Shown: in pieces, positions 41,295-50,317 of the stretch
How the letters are laid out: the number at the start of each line of letters is the position of its first letter
How positions within the stretch are numbered: the stretch's first letter is position 1
Source: Kitasatospora sp. Root107
Lineage (GTDB): Bacteria; Actinomycetota; Actinomycetes; Streptomycetales; Streptomycetaceae
Direction: 5' to 3'
NCBI RefSeq assembly: GCF_001424875.1
Contig: NZ_LMCT01000023.1
Span: 235,098 to 299,097 of the forward strand
DNA: 64,000 bases
Made by a program: the position numbers and the translations under genes
Notes under the pieces: model-generated
Databases searched by the model: none
Seen by the model: only the letters and a program-made list of their open reading frames with translations
What the model was told of the DNA's origin: nothing

Positions 41295-44200
41295 ATGAGA
41301 CGTACCAGCAGAGCTGCGATATTCAGGCGAACGAGTCTGAGTCTGATAGCAGCCGTCGCGGCATTCACTGTCGCCGCGCCGGTCGCGGCCGCGGCACCGA
41401 CTCCGAAACCCGCACCTTCGTCGGAGCGGACGGAACCGCCGAAGCCCGCGGACAACACGCCCCCGCCCGGTGTGTCCACCGCCAAGGCGCCGGCCGCCCC
41501 GGCCGCGCCGGATGCGGGCCTCGCGGTGGCGAAGGCGAAGAAGAGCAAGCAGCCGGCCGAGATCCCCTCGCAGACCACCGAGTACGACCAGGTCATGGCA
41601 CAGCCGGACGGCAGCTTCCTGCTGCAGACCTACGTGCATCCCGTCCGGGTGAACCAGGGCTCGGGCTGGGTGCCGGTGGACACCACGCTGGTGCAGCGGG
41701 CCGACGGCTCGGTGGCGCCGAAGGCGGCGTCGGGCAGTGCCGTGTTCTCGGGCGGCGGCAACGGCCCGGCGGTCACGCTGTCGCACGGGGACCAGAAACT
41801 GGCGGTCTCCTGGCCCGCCCCGCTGCCGAAGCCGGTCCTGAACGGCGCGTCGGCGACCTACCCAGGTGTGCTGCCCGGCGTCGATCTGCAGCTGACCGCG
41901 ACCTCGGACTCTTACACCGAGGTGCTGGTGGTGCACGACGCGAAGGCGGCGGCCAACCCGGCTCTCAAGTCGCTGCGCCTCACGGTGGACGGCACGAACC
42001 TGACGGTGAAGGCGGCCGCGGACGGTTCGCTGTCCGCGCTCGACACTGCGGGTAAGGAGGTCTACCGCTCACCGGCCCCCACGATGTGGGACTCCTCCGA
42101 CGAGCCGAAGCTGGGTGACAAGCCCACCGCCACCTCCCAGGGGTCCGGAAAGCTCAGCAAGCTCGGGGTGAAAGCGGAACCGAAGGCGGCCGCCGCGCAG
42201 ACCAAGGCCGCCGGGGCCGCGAAGGCACTCCCGGCCACCCAGACCACGGAGGTGACGCTCACTCCGCCGGACACCGCGCTGACCGGGCCCGATGTGAAGT
42301 ACCCGCTGTTCATCGACCCGTGGTTCGCGCCGGGTGCGGGCAACTCCTCGGGCTACTGGGTGAGCGTCTCCAACAAGGGCTACAACTACTACAACTCGTC
42401 CTCCGAGGACGCCCGCACCGGCTACTGCGGCTGGAGCAACTGCAACTACGACGTGCTGCGCTCGTACTTCAACATGAACACCTCGGGCATCCTGCCCCGG
42501 AACGGCGTGCGGCCCAGCCTGACCAGTGCCCGCTTCTACATCACGCAGACCCACGTGGGCGCCTGCAGCACCCAGCCGACGGACATCAACGCGTCCGGCT
42601 GGGTGGACGGGGGCACCAACTGGCCCGGTCCGCTCGGGCGTCACCTGGACCAGCAGTGGTCGGACGCGGGCGGCAACTCGGACTGTCCGAAGAGCGCCAA
42701 GGAGTTCTCGTTCAACGTGGCGAGCGGTGTGCAGGACGCGATCAACAACAGTTGGTCCTGGACGACGTTCGGCCTGCACGCGGACAACGAGGGCGACCGC
42801 AACCAGTGGAAGAAGTTCGACCACAACCCGCACCTGGACATCGCCTACAACTACCCGCCCGGTGCGGCGGGCAACCTGTGGGTCGGCGGTGAGTTCAACT
42901 GCAACGGCGTCAACTACGTCAACAACAACACCAACTTCACGGTGAACGCGCAGGCCACCGACCAGAACCCCAATCCGCTCCCGCTGAAGTACTGGTTCGA
43001 GGTGTGGAACGAGAGCAGCAAGCTCTCGTGGAACTGGAACTACGCCCCGGTCCAGACGACTTCGGGCGCGGTCGGCTCCTGGCAGTCCAACTACGGCACC
43101 TACCCGAACGGCAACTACCGCTTCCGGGCCGCCGTGGAGAACGTGCCCCCGCAGGGCGATCCGGCTGCGCCCGCCTGGTCGAGCACCGGCGCGCTGGGTG
43201 ACAGCAACGACAACTACAACAACTCGATGGCGCCGGCGACGCTGCACGCGTTCACCGTCCTCAACGAGACGATGCCCTCACCGTGGCTCGGCAGCTACGA
43301 CTTCCAGGTAGACCAGAACGGCAACCCGGTCTGGGGCCTGCCGCAGGGCACCGCTGGGACCTTCCTGCTGGGCAACAGCGGCAACTCGAACACCGCCGGG
43401 TACTCCTACGCCTTCGACTCCGGCGGCTCGGTCGACGCGCTGACCAACTCCACCTGCAACTACAACAGTCAGCGCTCGGCCGGCGGCGCGGTCTACGGCC
43501 TGATACCAAGCGCCGGCGGCACCACCGCCCTCGCGATGCCGTCCGGGCTGAGCGTCGGTCACCACACGCTGTGGGTGAAGAGCTTCGACGCCGCGCACAA
43601 CATGTCCCCGACCGCGGCCGCCTACGAGTTCTTCGTCTCCCCGAACTACAACTCGGGCCCGGTGAAGTTCGAGGTCGAGGACGCCTCGAAGGTGACCGTC
43701 ACCACGGGTGCGCCGCAGGGCGTCGTCACCGCTCCCGCCACACTGGTCCAGGACTGGGGACCGACCGCCTGGTCGAACAGCAAGCAGGTGCTCTTCGAGG
43801 GCAACGAGGTCGGTGACACGTACTCGATGTCCTTCAACACCACCCTGGACGCGGACTACTCGCTGGGACTCGGCCTGACCCGGGCGACCGACTACGGGAA
43901 GCTGAAGGTCGACCTGGACGGGACCGTCCTCGCGGGTACCGACACCAGGCCCTTCAACGGCTACGCGCCCTGCTGCGACACCAAGCACCTGGCGTTGGGC
44001 GGGGCACGGCTCACGCCCGGCACGCACAGGATGACGGTGACCGTCGTGGACACCGATCCGGGCACGGCCGGCAGCGGTCACCGCTACTGGGCGGGCATCG
44101 ACTACATCAATGCCGTCCCGATCAACAACGCGACCTTCGCCGGCTTCTCGGCGGCGATGAACAACCGCGGCATCAGTGACGACGCCAACCCGGGGGCGGC

Positions 44201-47200
44201 CAACCTCGACTTCTCGTTCCGCAACGCCGGAGGCGACGTCGGCGGCACCACCGGTAGCGGCAACTCGCTCTCGAAGCAGACCCTGACCGCGGCCGGCCTC
44301 GGCGCCGGCGCGAAGTTCACCGCGTCCGGTTTCGACTTCACCATGCCGTCGCCGAACGCCGCCGCCAAGGACAACGTCATCGCGATGGGACAGACCATCA
44401 CGTTGGACGCGTCCCAGCAGGTGCCGGCCAACTCGGTCGCCCTGCTGGTCACCAGCACCTGCGGCACCGCGCCGCAGTCCAGCGCCACCGTGACCTACGC
44501 GGCCGGTGGCCCGGCGCCCGACAAGCCGGTGACCTCGCCCGTCCCGGACTGGGTGGCCGGTACCGACAAGACCGCGGCCTACAACCTGCCGTACCTCAAC
44601 TGGCCGGGAGGCGGCCACGGGCCGGCCGCCCGGCTGTACCTGCTGGTGCTCCCGGCCAACCCGGCGGCGAAACTCAACAGCGTCACCCTCCCCAACTACG
44701 GCTCCACCATGGTGCCCGGAACCTGCCCGAACGCGGTGCACGTCCTGGCGATCGGCGTGCGCCCGACGTCCGCCGGCCAGGTCCTCACCAGCGCCGACAC
44801 CAGCGCCGGCAACCACCCGCTGACCCAGACCGGCGCCGTCTCCTTCAGCCCCGACCACGGCAGCACCGCCACGACCGGTGGTTCCGCCGTCTTCGACGGT
44901 ACCGGCGGCACCCTGCGGACCAGCGGTCCGGTCCTGGACACCATGACGAGCTTTACGGTGTCCGCCTGGGCGAAGCCCAACGCCACGCCGGCCGGCGTCT
45001 GGCAGTCCCTGGTGGAGCAACAGGGCACCAACATCGGCGGGTTCACCCTCGGCTACAACCCCGAGACCAACCGCTGGAACTTCAGCCGACCCACCAGCGA
45101 CACCATGAACCCGCAGTCGGTCGGGACGTGGTCGTTGGCAGCGCCACAGCTCGGGACCTGGACGCACCTCACCACGGTCTACGACAACAGCGCCGGCAAG
45201 CTGCTGCTCTACGTGGACGGGGTCCTGCAGAGCAGCATCGCCTACACCTCACCGGTGGCCGCGAACGGTCCGCTGGTGATCGGGCGAGGGCTCTACAACG
45301 GGGGCGCCACGAACTACTTCCGGGGCTCGCTCTCGGACGTGCAGGCCTACCAGCGGGCCCTGACCGCGAGTGACATCAGCACCCTGGCCGCCTCCCCGGC
45401 ACCGGACGCACTCGCCACGCCCGCAGGTCTCTGGCCGCTCTCCGACTACGGCCGCACCTGGATCGGCGCCTGGGCGACCACTCCCACCGGTGGGGCGACG
45501 GCGGCCAGCGGCAACCTGTTCGCCGGTCAGACCGTCCGTCAGGTGATCCACCCGAGCACCATGGGGGCAGGCCCGGACCGGAAGGTCCGCGTCCGGCTGA
45601 CGAACCGTTACGGCACCGGCCCGGTGACCGTCAACACCGCTTCGGTCGCGTTGGACGGCGGCAACGGTGTCAACGCCAAGCCGGCGGTGGCACTCACCTT
45701 CGGCGGGGCGGCGAACAGGGCCGTCACGATCCAGGCCGGTGCTGAGGTGTTCAGCGACCCGGTGGCCGTCTCGGCCCTCGGCGGCAGCGGGGACCTCGCG
45801 ATCAGCCTCTACCTGGCGAACGGGGCCGCCACGGCGCCGAAGTCGGACGCCGCCGCCGTGAACAGCCTGACCTCTCCCGGCGACCGCACCACCGACACCT
45901 CCGGGGCGTCCTGGTCCTCGCGCGATGGCTGGTACTTCCTCGGCGGTCTCGACGTCACCACCGGTGACGCCGGGCAGGGCACGATGGTGGTCCTCGGCGA
46001 CCAGAACGCACTGAACACCGCCGGGGTGACCGGTTGGGCGGACAAGCTGCCCGGGTCCATCGCCGCAGCGCAGCTCGACCCGACACAGATCCCGGTGCCC
46101 CAGGGCCTGGTGAACCTCTCGGGCCGCTCGACCACGGTGGCCGGGGTGGCCAACTCGCTTGGCCAGCGCCTCCACAACTGGTGGCGCCTCGCCGACGGCA
46201 GCGGCACCATCGGCAAGGACCTGGTCGGGGCGAACCCGGTGAACTTCACCGGTGCCACCTGGTCGACCGACCACCCGTCCAGCACCAGCGGCTCGGTGAG
46301 CCTCACCGGCGCCGGTTTCGGCACGGTGTCCGGAGCGATGGTCGACACCACCAAGCACTTCTCGGTCTCCGCCTGGGTCAAGCCGGTGGAGCTCGGTGGT
46401 GTGATCCTCTCCCAGAAGGGCAACAACTCCTCGGGCTTCATCCTGTGGCCGGACGCCGACAATCACTGGCACTTCGGGATGGCCACCGCGGACAGCGGCT
46501 GGAGCTACGACCAGGTCATCTCCAACGGGACGGTCGCCCTCGGGACCTGGACCCACCTGACCGCCACCTACAACGGCAACAACGGCGCTATGACGCTCTA
46601 TGTCAACGGCCAGCCGGTCGGGAGCGGTTGGCACGGCGCCAACCTGGCCACCAGCGGAGACGTGCTCATCGGCGCGTACCAGTACCTCGGGGACGTGTAC
46701 TCCCGACTCAAGGGCAACGTGGCGGACGTCCAGATCTTCCGCGAGGCGCTGCCCGCCAACGACGTCGCACTGCTCGCGGCGGGCGCCGGATCCGACCTCC
46801 AGGCCGGGAACCTGCTGAACGCCGGCGCCCTGGACCAGCCGAACCTGCACACGGTGGTGCTCGCCCTCGGCGCGAACGACCTGGCGCACGGTGACACTCC
46901 GGCGGTCATCGAGGCGAACATCCAGTCGCTGGTGACCGACATCAAGACCGGCCTCAAGCAGTTCAAGCGCCCGGACGGCTCGGACCTCGTGCACGTGATC
47001 GTGACCACCGTGCCCGCCCAGGGCTGGACGGCCGAGGACCCGCGGGAGATCGCCAGGGTCCAGCTCAACAAGGACATCACGGAGAACAAGATCTCCGCGA
47101 CTGACGGTATGGAGGACATCAGCACCGTCGCCGCGGCGGCGAACAGCACCGACCGGAACGTGGTGAGCTCGGCGATCGCCGACCACTTCGTATCGGACAT

Positions 47201-47225
47201 CCAGAGCTACGTGATCACCCTGTAG
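41295..47225 (+). CDS. Giant secreted LamG/DNRLRE surface protein with split, catalytically altered SGNH domain
   Basis: A 1976-residue protein with a Sec signal (TSLSLIAAVAAFTVAAPVAAA), then an Ala/Pro/Lys linker. A beta-rich region and a DNRLRE-like repeat domain follow (about 340-520, LRSYFNMNTSGILPRNGVRP). Ig-like and carbohydrate-binding-like modules (about 520-1180) precede LamG domain 1 (about 1188-1368). From about 1382 it matches SGNH/GDSL hydrolases (WIGAWATTPTGG, VRVRLTNRYGTGPV), but the catalytic GDSxT reads GDQNA (Gln 1570). A second LamG (about 1622-1828) is inserted before the rest of the SGNH fold (LALGANDLAHG to the C-terminus). The enzyme is therefore probably inactive and used for binding. 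The ATG at 41295 gives the signal peptide. The gene is divergent from the RHS toxin. Confidence 0.85.
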   Translation: MRRTSRAAIFRRTSLSLIAAVAAFTVAAPVAAAAPTPKPAPSSERTEPPKPADNTPPPGVSTAKAPAAPAAPDAGLAVAKAKKSKQPAEIPSQTTEYDQVMAQPDGSFLLQTYVHPVRVNQGSGWVPVDTTLVQRADGSVAPKAASGSAVFSGGGNGPAVTLSHGDQKLAVSWPAPLPKPVLNGASATYPGVLPGVDLQLTATSDSYTEVLVVHDAKAAANPALKSLRLTVDGTNLTVKAAADGSLSALDTAGKEVYRSPAPTMWDSSDEPKLGDKPTATSQGSGKLSKLGVKAEPKAAAAQTKAAGAAKALPATQTTEVTLTPPDTALTGPDVKYPLFIDPWFAPGAGNSSGYWVSVSNKGYNYYNSSSEDARTGYCGWSNCNYDVLRSYFNMNTSGILPRNGVRPSLTSARFYITQTHVGACSTQPTDINASGWVDGGTNWPGPLGRHLDQQWSDAGGNSDCPKSAKEFSFNVASGVQDAINNSWSWTTFGLHADNEGDRNQWKKFDHNPHLDIAYNYPPGAAGNLWVGGEFNCNGVNYVNNNTNFTVNAQATDQNPNPLPLKYWFEVWNESSKLSWNWNYAPVQTTSGAVGSWQSNYGTYPNGNYRFRAAVENVPPQGDPAAPAWSSTGALGDSNDNYNNSMAPATLHAFTVLNETMPSPWLGSYDFQVDQNGNPVWGLPQGTAGTFLLGNSGNSNTAGYSYAFDSGGSVDALTNSTCNYNSQRSAGGAVYGLIPSAGGTTALAMPSGLSVGHHTLWVKSFDAAHNMSPTAAAYEFFVSPNYNSGPVKFEVEDASKVTVTTGAPQGVVTAPATLVQDWGPTAWSNSKQVLFEGNEVGDTYSMSFNTTLDADYSLGLGLTRATDYGKLKVDLDGTVLAGTDTRPFNGYAPCCDTKHLALGGARLTPGTHRMTVTVVDTDPGTAGSGHRYWAGIDYINAVPINNATFAGFSAAMNNRGISDDANPGAANLDFSFRNAGGDVGGTTGSGNSLSKQTLTAAGLGAGAKFTASGFDFTMPSPNAAAKDNVIAMGQTITLDASQQVPANSVALLVTSTCGTAPQSSATVTYAAGGPAPDKPVTSPVPDWVAGTDKTAAYNLPYLNWPGGGHGPAARLYLLVLPANPAAKLNSVTLPNYGSTMVPGTCPNAVHVLAIGVRPTSAGQVLTSADTSAGNHPLTQTGAVSFSPDHGSTATTGGSAVFDGTGGTLRTSGPVLDTMTSFTVSAWAKPNATPAGVWQSLVEQQGTNIGGFTLGYNPETNRWNFSRPTSDTMNPQSVGTWSLAAPQLGTWTHLTTVYDNSAGKLLLYVDGVLQSSIAYTSPVAANGPLVIGRGLYNGGATNYFRGSLSDVQAYQRALTASDISTLAASPAPDALATPAGLWPLSDYGRTWIGAWATTPTGGATAASGNLFAGQTVRQVIHPSTMGAGPDRKVRVRLTNRYGTGPVTVNTASVALDGGNGVNAKPAVALTFGGAANRAVTIQAGAEVFSDPVAVSALGGSGDLAISLYLANGAATAPKSDAAAVNSLTSPGDRTTDTSGASWSSRDGWYFLGGLDVTTGDAGQGTMVVLGDQNALNTAGVTGWADKLPGSIAAAQLDPTQIPVPQGLVNLSGRSTTVAGVANSLGQRLHNWWRLADGSGTIGKDLVGANPVNFTGATWSTDHPSSTSGSVSLTGAGFGTVSGAMVDTTKHFSVSAWVKPVELGGVILSQKGNNSSGFILWPDADNHWHFGMATADSGWSYDQVISNGTVALGTWTHLTATYNGNNGAMTLYVNGQPVGSGWHGANLATSGDVLIGAYQYLGDVYSRLKGNVADVQIFREALPANDVALLAAGAGSDLQAGNLLNAGALDQPNLHTVVLALGANDLAHGDTPAVIEANIQSLVTDIKTGLKQFKRPDGSDLVHVIVTTVPAQGWTAEDPREIARVQLNKDITENKISATDGMEDISTVAAAANSTDRNVVSSAIADHFVSDIQSYVITL

Positions 47226-47241
47226 CGGCTGCCGTCCTGAG

Positions 47242-47281
47242 ACAGGGCCCCCTCCCGACCACGGTCGGGAGGGGGCCCTGT
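47242..47281. terminator. Perfect 19-bp hairpin terminator
   Basis: The arms 47242-47260 and 47263-47281 (core GGGCCCCCTCCCGACC) pair without mismatch. It directly follows the LamG gene stop. Confidence 0.92.
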
Positions 47282-47306
47282 GCGTCCGTCGGGCCCATGC
47301 CAGCCC

Positions 47307-47343
47307 AGTTGTAGGATGACCGGGCAAGTAGTTGTAGGATGAC
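47307..47343 (+). promoter_or_regulatory. Direct repeat in the gntR promoter
   Basis: AGTTGTAGGATGAC occurs at 47307-47320 and again at 47330-47343, a 23-bp period (two helical turns). It lies 29-65 bp before the GntR start. It is a likely autoregulatory operator, and each copy holds a TAGGAT that could serve as a -10 box. Confidence 0.6.
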
Positions 47344-47371
47344 TGGCGTCCACCCGCGAGAGGAGCCCCCG

Positions 47372-48097
47372 ATGAGCCGTGACGGACTGCAGGCCGCCGG
47401 GCGCCGTTCCCTGGTGGACGAGACGATCGAGCAGCTGCGGGAGCAGCTGAGCGCCGGCAGCTGGCCGGTCGGGGGGAAGATCCCGACCGAGCACGAGCTG
47501 GCCGAGCGGCTCGGGGTTGGGCGCAACACCGTCCGGGAGGCGATCCGGGTGCTGGCGCACGCGGGGATGCTGGTCTCCCGGCAGGGCGAGGGCACCTTCG
47601 TCCGGAGCACCAGCGACCCGGCCTCGGTGCTGCGCGGGGTGCAGCGCTCGGGCGTAAGGGACGTGCTGGAAGTCCGGGCCGCGCTGGAGACCGAGGCTGC
47701 CCGGCTGGCCGCGCTCCGGCACACCCCCGAGGACATCGCCCGGATGCGGGCCGCGCTGGCCCGGGAGGCCGAGATCATCGCCACCGAGCCCGAGCGGACC
47801 GGGCGGGAGGCCACCGTCGAGCACGACCTGGAGTTCCACACTGCCGTGGTGGAGGCTGCACACAACCCCGCGCTGACCGAGGTGTACCGCTACTTCGGCG
47901 CCTCGGTGCGCGAGTCGATGCGGGCCTCGTTCGGTGACCACGAGATGCCCGAGGTGGTGGTGGCCACCCACCAGGCCCTGGTCGACGCGATCGAGAGCGG
48001 CGACCCGGAGCTGGCCGAGGCGGCCTGCCGGGCCCTGCTGGCCGAACCGATCGGCGCCGTCGAGCAGCTGCTCGCCGCCATCGCCGCGCGGAAGTGA
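47372..48097 (+). CDS. FadR-subfamily GntR transcriptional regulator
   Basis: The winged helix (KIPTEHELAERLGVGRNTVREAIRVLAHAGMLVSRQGEGTFV) is followed by an FCD ligand domain with its metal-binding His/Asp set (EHDLEFHTAVVEAAHNP, VATHQALVDAI). FadR/FCD regulators sense small carboxylates. The ATG at 47372 follows GAGGAG. It lies 62 bp before the CynX-type transporter and probably regulates it and itself through the 23-bp-period direct repeat upstream. Confidence 0.92.
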   Translation: MSRDGLQAAGRRSLVDETIEQLREQLSAGSWPVGGKIPTEHELAERLGVGRNTVREAIRVLAHAGMLVSRQGEGTFVRSTSDPASVLRGVQRSGVRDVLEVRAALETEAARLAALRHTPEDIARMRAALAREAEIIATEPERTGREATVEHDLEFHTAVVEAAHNPALTEVYRYFGASVRESMRASFGDHEMPEVVVATHQALVDAIESGDPELAEAACRALLAEPIGAVEQLLAAIAARK

Positions 48098-48159
48098 CGA
48101 CCGGCCAACTCCCGTCGTCCTGCCCGTAGTTCACCCATGCCCGGAGAGAAAACAGTCCC

Positions 48160-49389
48160 ATGACGGTCACCCAGGCCCAGCCGGTCGCCGCACCGAAGGT
48201 CCGTACCCGCACCAGCCTCGCGCACCCCGCCCTGCTGCTGTTCGGCATCGTGCTGGTCGCGCTCAACATGCGGGCCTCGCTGGCCGCGGTCTCCCCGCTG
48301 CTCGGCGAGATCCAGCGCACCTTCGGCCTGTCCGCCACCGCGAGCGGCCTGATCACCACCGTGCCGGTGCTGTTCCAGGGCCTCGGCGCCCCGCTGACGC
48401 CCCGGCTGACCCGGCGGTTCGGCGCGGAGAAGGTGGTGCTGGGCGCGGTGCTCACGCTCGGTGCGGGCATCCTGCTCCGGGTGCTGCCCAACTCCTTCGC
48501 GCTGTACGCGGGTTGCATGGTGATCGGGGTCGCCATCGCGGTGCTGAACGTCTCGATGCCCGGTCTGGTCAAGCGCGAGTTCCCGGGCCGGGCGGCCGCC
48601 ATGACCGGCGTCTACTCGACCTCGATGCTGATCGGTGCCACCCTCGCGGCAGCCGTCTCGGTGCCGCTGGAGAAGGTGTTCGGCGGCGGCTGGGAGGGTT
48701 CGCTCGGCGCCTGGTCGCTGCTCGCCCTGGTGGCAGCGGTGGCGTGGCTGCCGCAGGTGCTGAGGTCCCGTCAGGAGCGGGCCGCCGTCGCAGCGGCGCC
48801 GGTCGGGAAGCCGATCGAGGGGGTCTGGAAGTCGGGGTTGGCGTGGCAGGTGAGCGCCTTCATGGGCATCTCCTCGCTGATGGTCTACACCCTGATCGCC
48901 TGGCTGCCCACCATCCTGGTCGACCACGGGATGGCCCGGGGCGAGGCCGGGCTGGTCTTCGCGTTCAGCAACCTGGTGCAGGTGGCCGGGGCCTTCCTGG
49001 TCCCGCTGATCGCCGGCCGGATGACCCGTCAGCGCGGCCTCGCCGTCTCGATGGCCGCCCTGAACGCGACCGGCGTGGTCATCCTGCTGCTGGCCCCCGT
49101 CTCCGGCGCCTGGGTCTCCGCCACCGTGCTCGGCCTCGCCCAGGGCGGTTCGCTCGGACTGGCGCTCGCGTTCCTGGTGCTGCGGACCGACAGCGCACTC
49201 GGCGCCGCCCAGCTCGGCGGCATGTCGCAGGCGGTCGGCTACCTGGTCGCCGCAGCCGGCCCGGTCGGCGCAGGAGCGTTGCACCAGCTCACCGGCGGCT
49301 GGGAGCTGCCGCTGGCCCTGCTGCTGGTGATGGCCGTCCTGGCCGCCGCCGCAGGCTGGGGCGCGGGGCGCAACCTCGTCCTGCGCTAG
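48160..49389 (+). CDS. CynX/NimT-family MFS transporter
   Basis: This 409-residue protein with 12 predicted helices has the family N-terminal helix ALLLFGIVLVALNMRASLAAVSPLL and the cytoplasmic motif TPRLTRRFG. CynX-type carriers move cyanate, 2-nitroimidazole or similar small compounds. It is downstream of and probably co-transcribed with the GntR regulator. A degenerate copy of the palindromic repeat follows. Confidence 0.9.
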   Translation: MTVTQAQPVAAPKVRTRTSLAHPALLLFGIVLVALNMRASLAAVSPLLGEIQRTFGLSATASGLITTVPVLFQGLGAPLTPRLTRRFGAEKVVLGAVLTLGAGILLRVLPNSFALYAGCMVIGVAIAVLNVSMPGLVKREFPGRAAAMTGVYSTSMLIGATLAAAVSVPLEKVFGGGWEGSLGAWSLLALVAAVAWLPQVLRSRQERAAVAAAPVGKPIEGVWKSGLAWQVSAFMGISSLMVYTLIAWLPTILVDHGMARGEAGLVFAFSNLVQVAGAFLVPLIAGRMTRQRGLAVSMAALNATGVVILLLAPVSGAWVSATVLGLAQGGSLGLALAFLVLRTDSALGAAQLGGMSQAVGYLVAAAGPVGAGALHQLTGGWELPLALLLVMAVLAAAAGWGAGRNLVLR

Positions 49390-49416
49390 GCCCTCCGGGC
49401 ATCAGCCGTCTACGGT

Positions 49417-49530
49417 CAGGGGCTCGGGGAACTGCGAGGAGGTCTGGCGTGCGGGTCACTGCGAAAGTGCCCGACCACATCCGCACGTTGAACGCTCCTG
49501 AGGTCGGCGCCGCCGTTCCCCGGGCCCCTG
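49417..49530. repeat. Palindromic intergenic repeat, copy 4 (degenerate right arm)
   Basis: The left arm 49417-49437 is identical to copy 1; the right arm 49510-49530 differs at 3 positions. The interior matches at GGTCTGGCG and GGGTCACTGCGAAAGTGC. It separates the convergent transporter and ABC permease genes. Confidence 0.88.
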
Positions 49531-49554
49531 GTGGTGCACCGTGTGCGCGAGCTC

Positions 49555-50265
49555 CTACTCGTCGGAGGAGAGCGTCAGCCCCGCGAGCTTGACGGTGGCC
49601 AGGGCGGTGGCGGCGAGCGCGACGACGATCAGCAGCGGTACCGCGACGCCGAGCGAGACCGGGGCGGTGATGACGCCGTCGGTCGCGATGGTCTTGGCGA
49701 TGCTCAGGCCCCACTGCTGGATGCTCAGGGTGCGGGCGCCCTCGACGAAGTTGCCGATCAGGCTCTCCCAGACCAGCGCGTACACCAGGCCGACCACCAC
49801 CGCGTTCCGGGTGACCACGCCGAGCAGCAGGAAGACGGCGCAGTACACCGCCCCGGCGACCATCGTGCCCACCGCGTAGGCGACCGCCAGGTTGTCCTGG
49901 GTGCCGACCAGGATGAACCCGGCCAGCAGGGCGGGGAGTGCGGCGAACAGCCAGGTGGTGCCGATCGCCACCGCCAGTTTGGTGGTGATGATCTTCCACC
50001 GGGGCAGCGGCTTGGCCAGCAGGTAGACGATCGAGCCGTCGTCGATCTCGGTGGCGATCGCGCCCGCCCCGATCACCAGGCCGATGATCGGCACCAGGGT
50101 GCCCAGCGAGAGCTCGCCCAGGATCTCGGTGGCCTGGGACTGCTTGTCGAGGTACCGGGTGATCAGGGAGACGACCAGCAGCAGGACCGGGGCGACCAGC
50201 AGCAGGATGCCGCGGCGGCGGCCCAGCAGGCCGCGTACGGTCAGCCTGGCGACGGTCAGGTTCAC
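49555..50265 (-). CDS. ABC-2 type transporter permease (pair 2)
   Basis: Six hydrophobic segments in 236 residues, starting with the ABC-2 N-terminus MNLTVARLTVRGLLGRRRGILLLVAPVLLL. The GTG start at 50265 lies 52 bp after the ATPase gene. It forms the membrane part of an exporter with the ATPase at 50318-51235. The substrate is unknown. Confidence 0.88.
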   Translation of the reverse strand: MNLTVARLTVRGLLGRRRGILLLVAPVLLLVVSLITRYLDKQSQATEILGELSLGTLVPIIGLVIGAGAIATEIDDGSIVYLLAKPLPRWKIITTKLAVAIGTTWLFAALPALLAGFILVGTQDNLAVAYAVGTMVAGAVYCAVFLLLGVVTRNAVVVGLVYALVWESLIGNFVEGARTLSIQQWGLSIAKTIATDGVITAPVSLGVAVPLLIVVALAATALATVKLAGLTLSSDE

Positions 50266-50317
50266 GGGGGTCAGCCTTTCGGAGCGACAGAGCGACGGGG
50301 CGTCAGGAGCCGGGGCG

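Noticed and set aside
43278..47327. Two long minus-strand frames (629 and 692 codons) opposite the LamG gene
   Set aside because: Low-complexity Val/Gly/Arg/His products with no start signals or domains. The plus strand carries the recognisable LamG/SGNH protein.
47834..49284. Minus-strand frame opposite the GntR and transporter genes
   Set aside because: His/Gln/Arg-rich mirror composition without domains; the plus-strand genes are clear.
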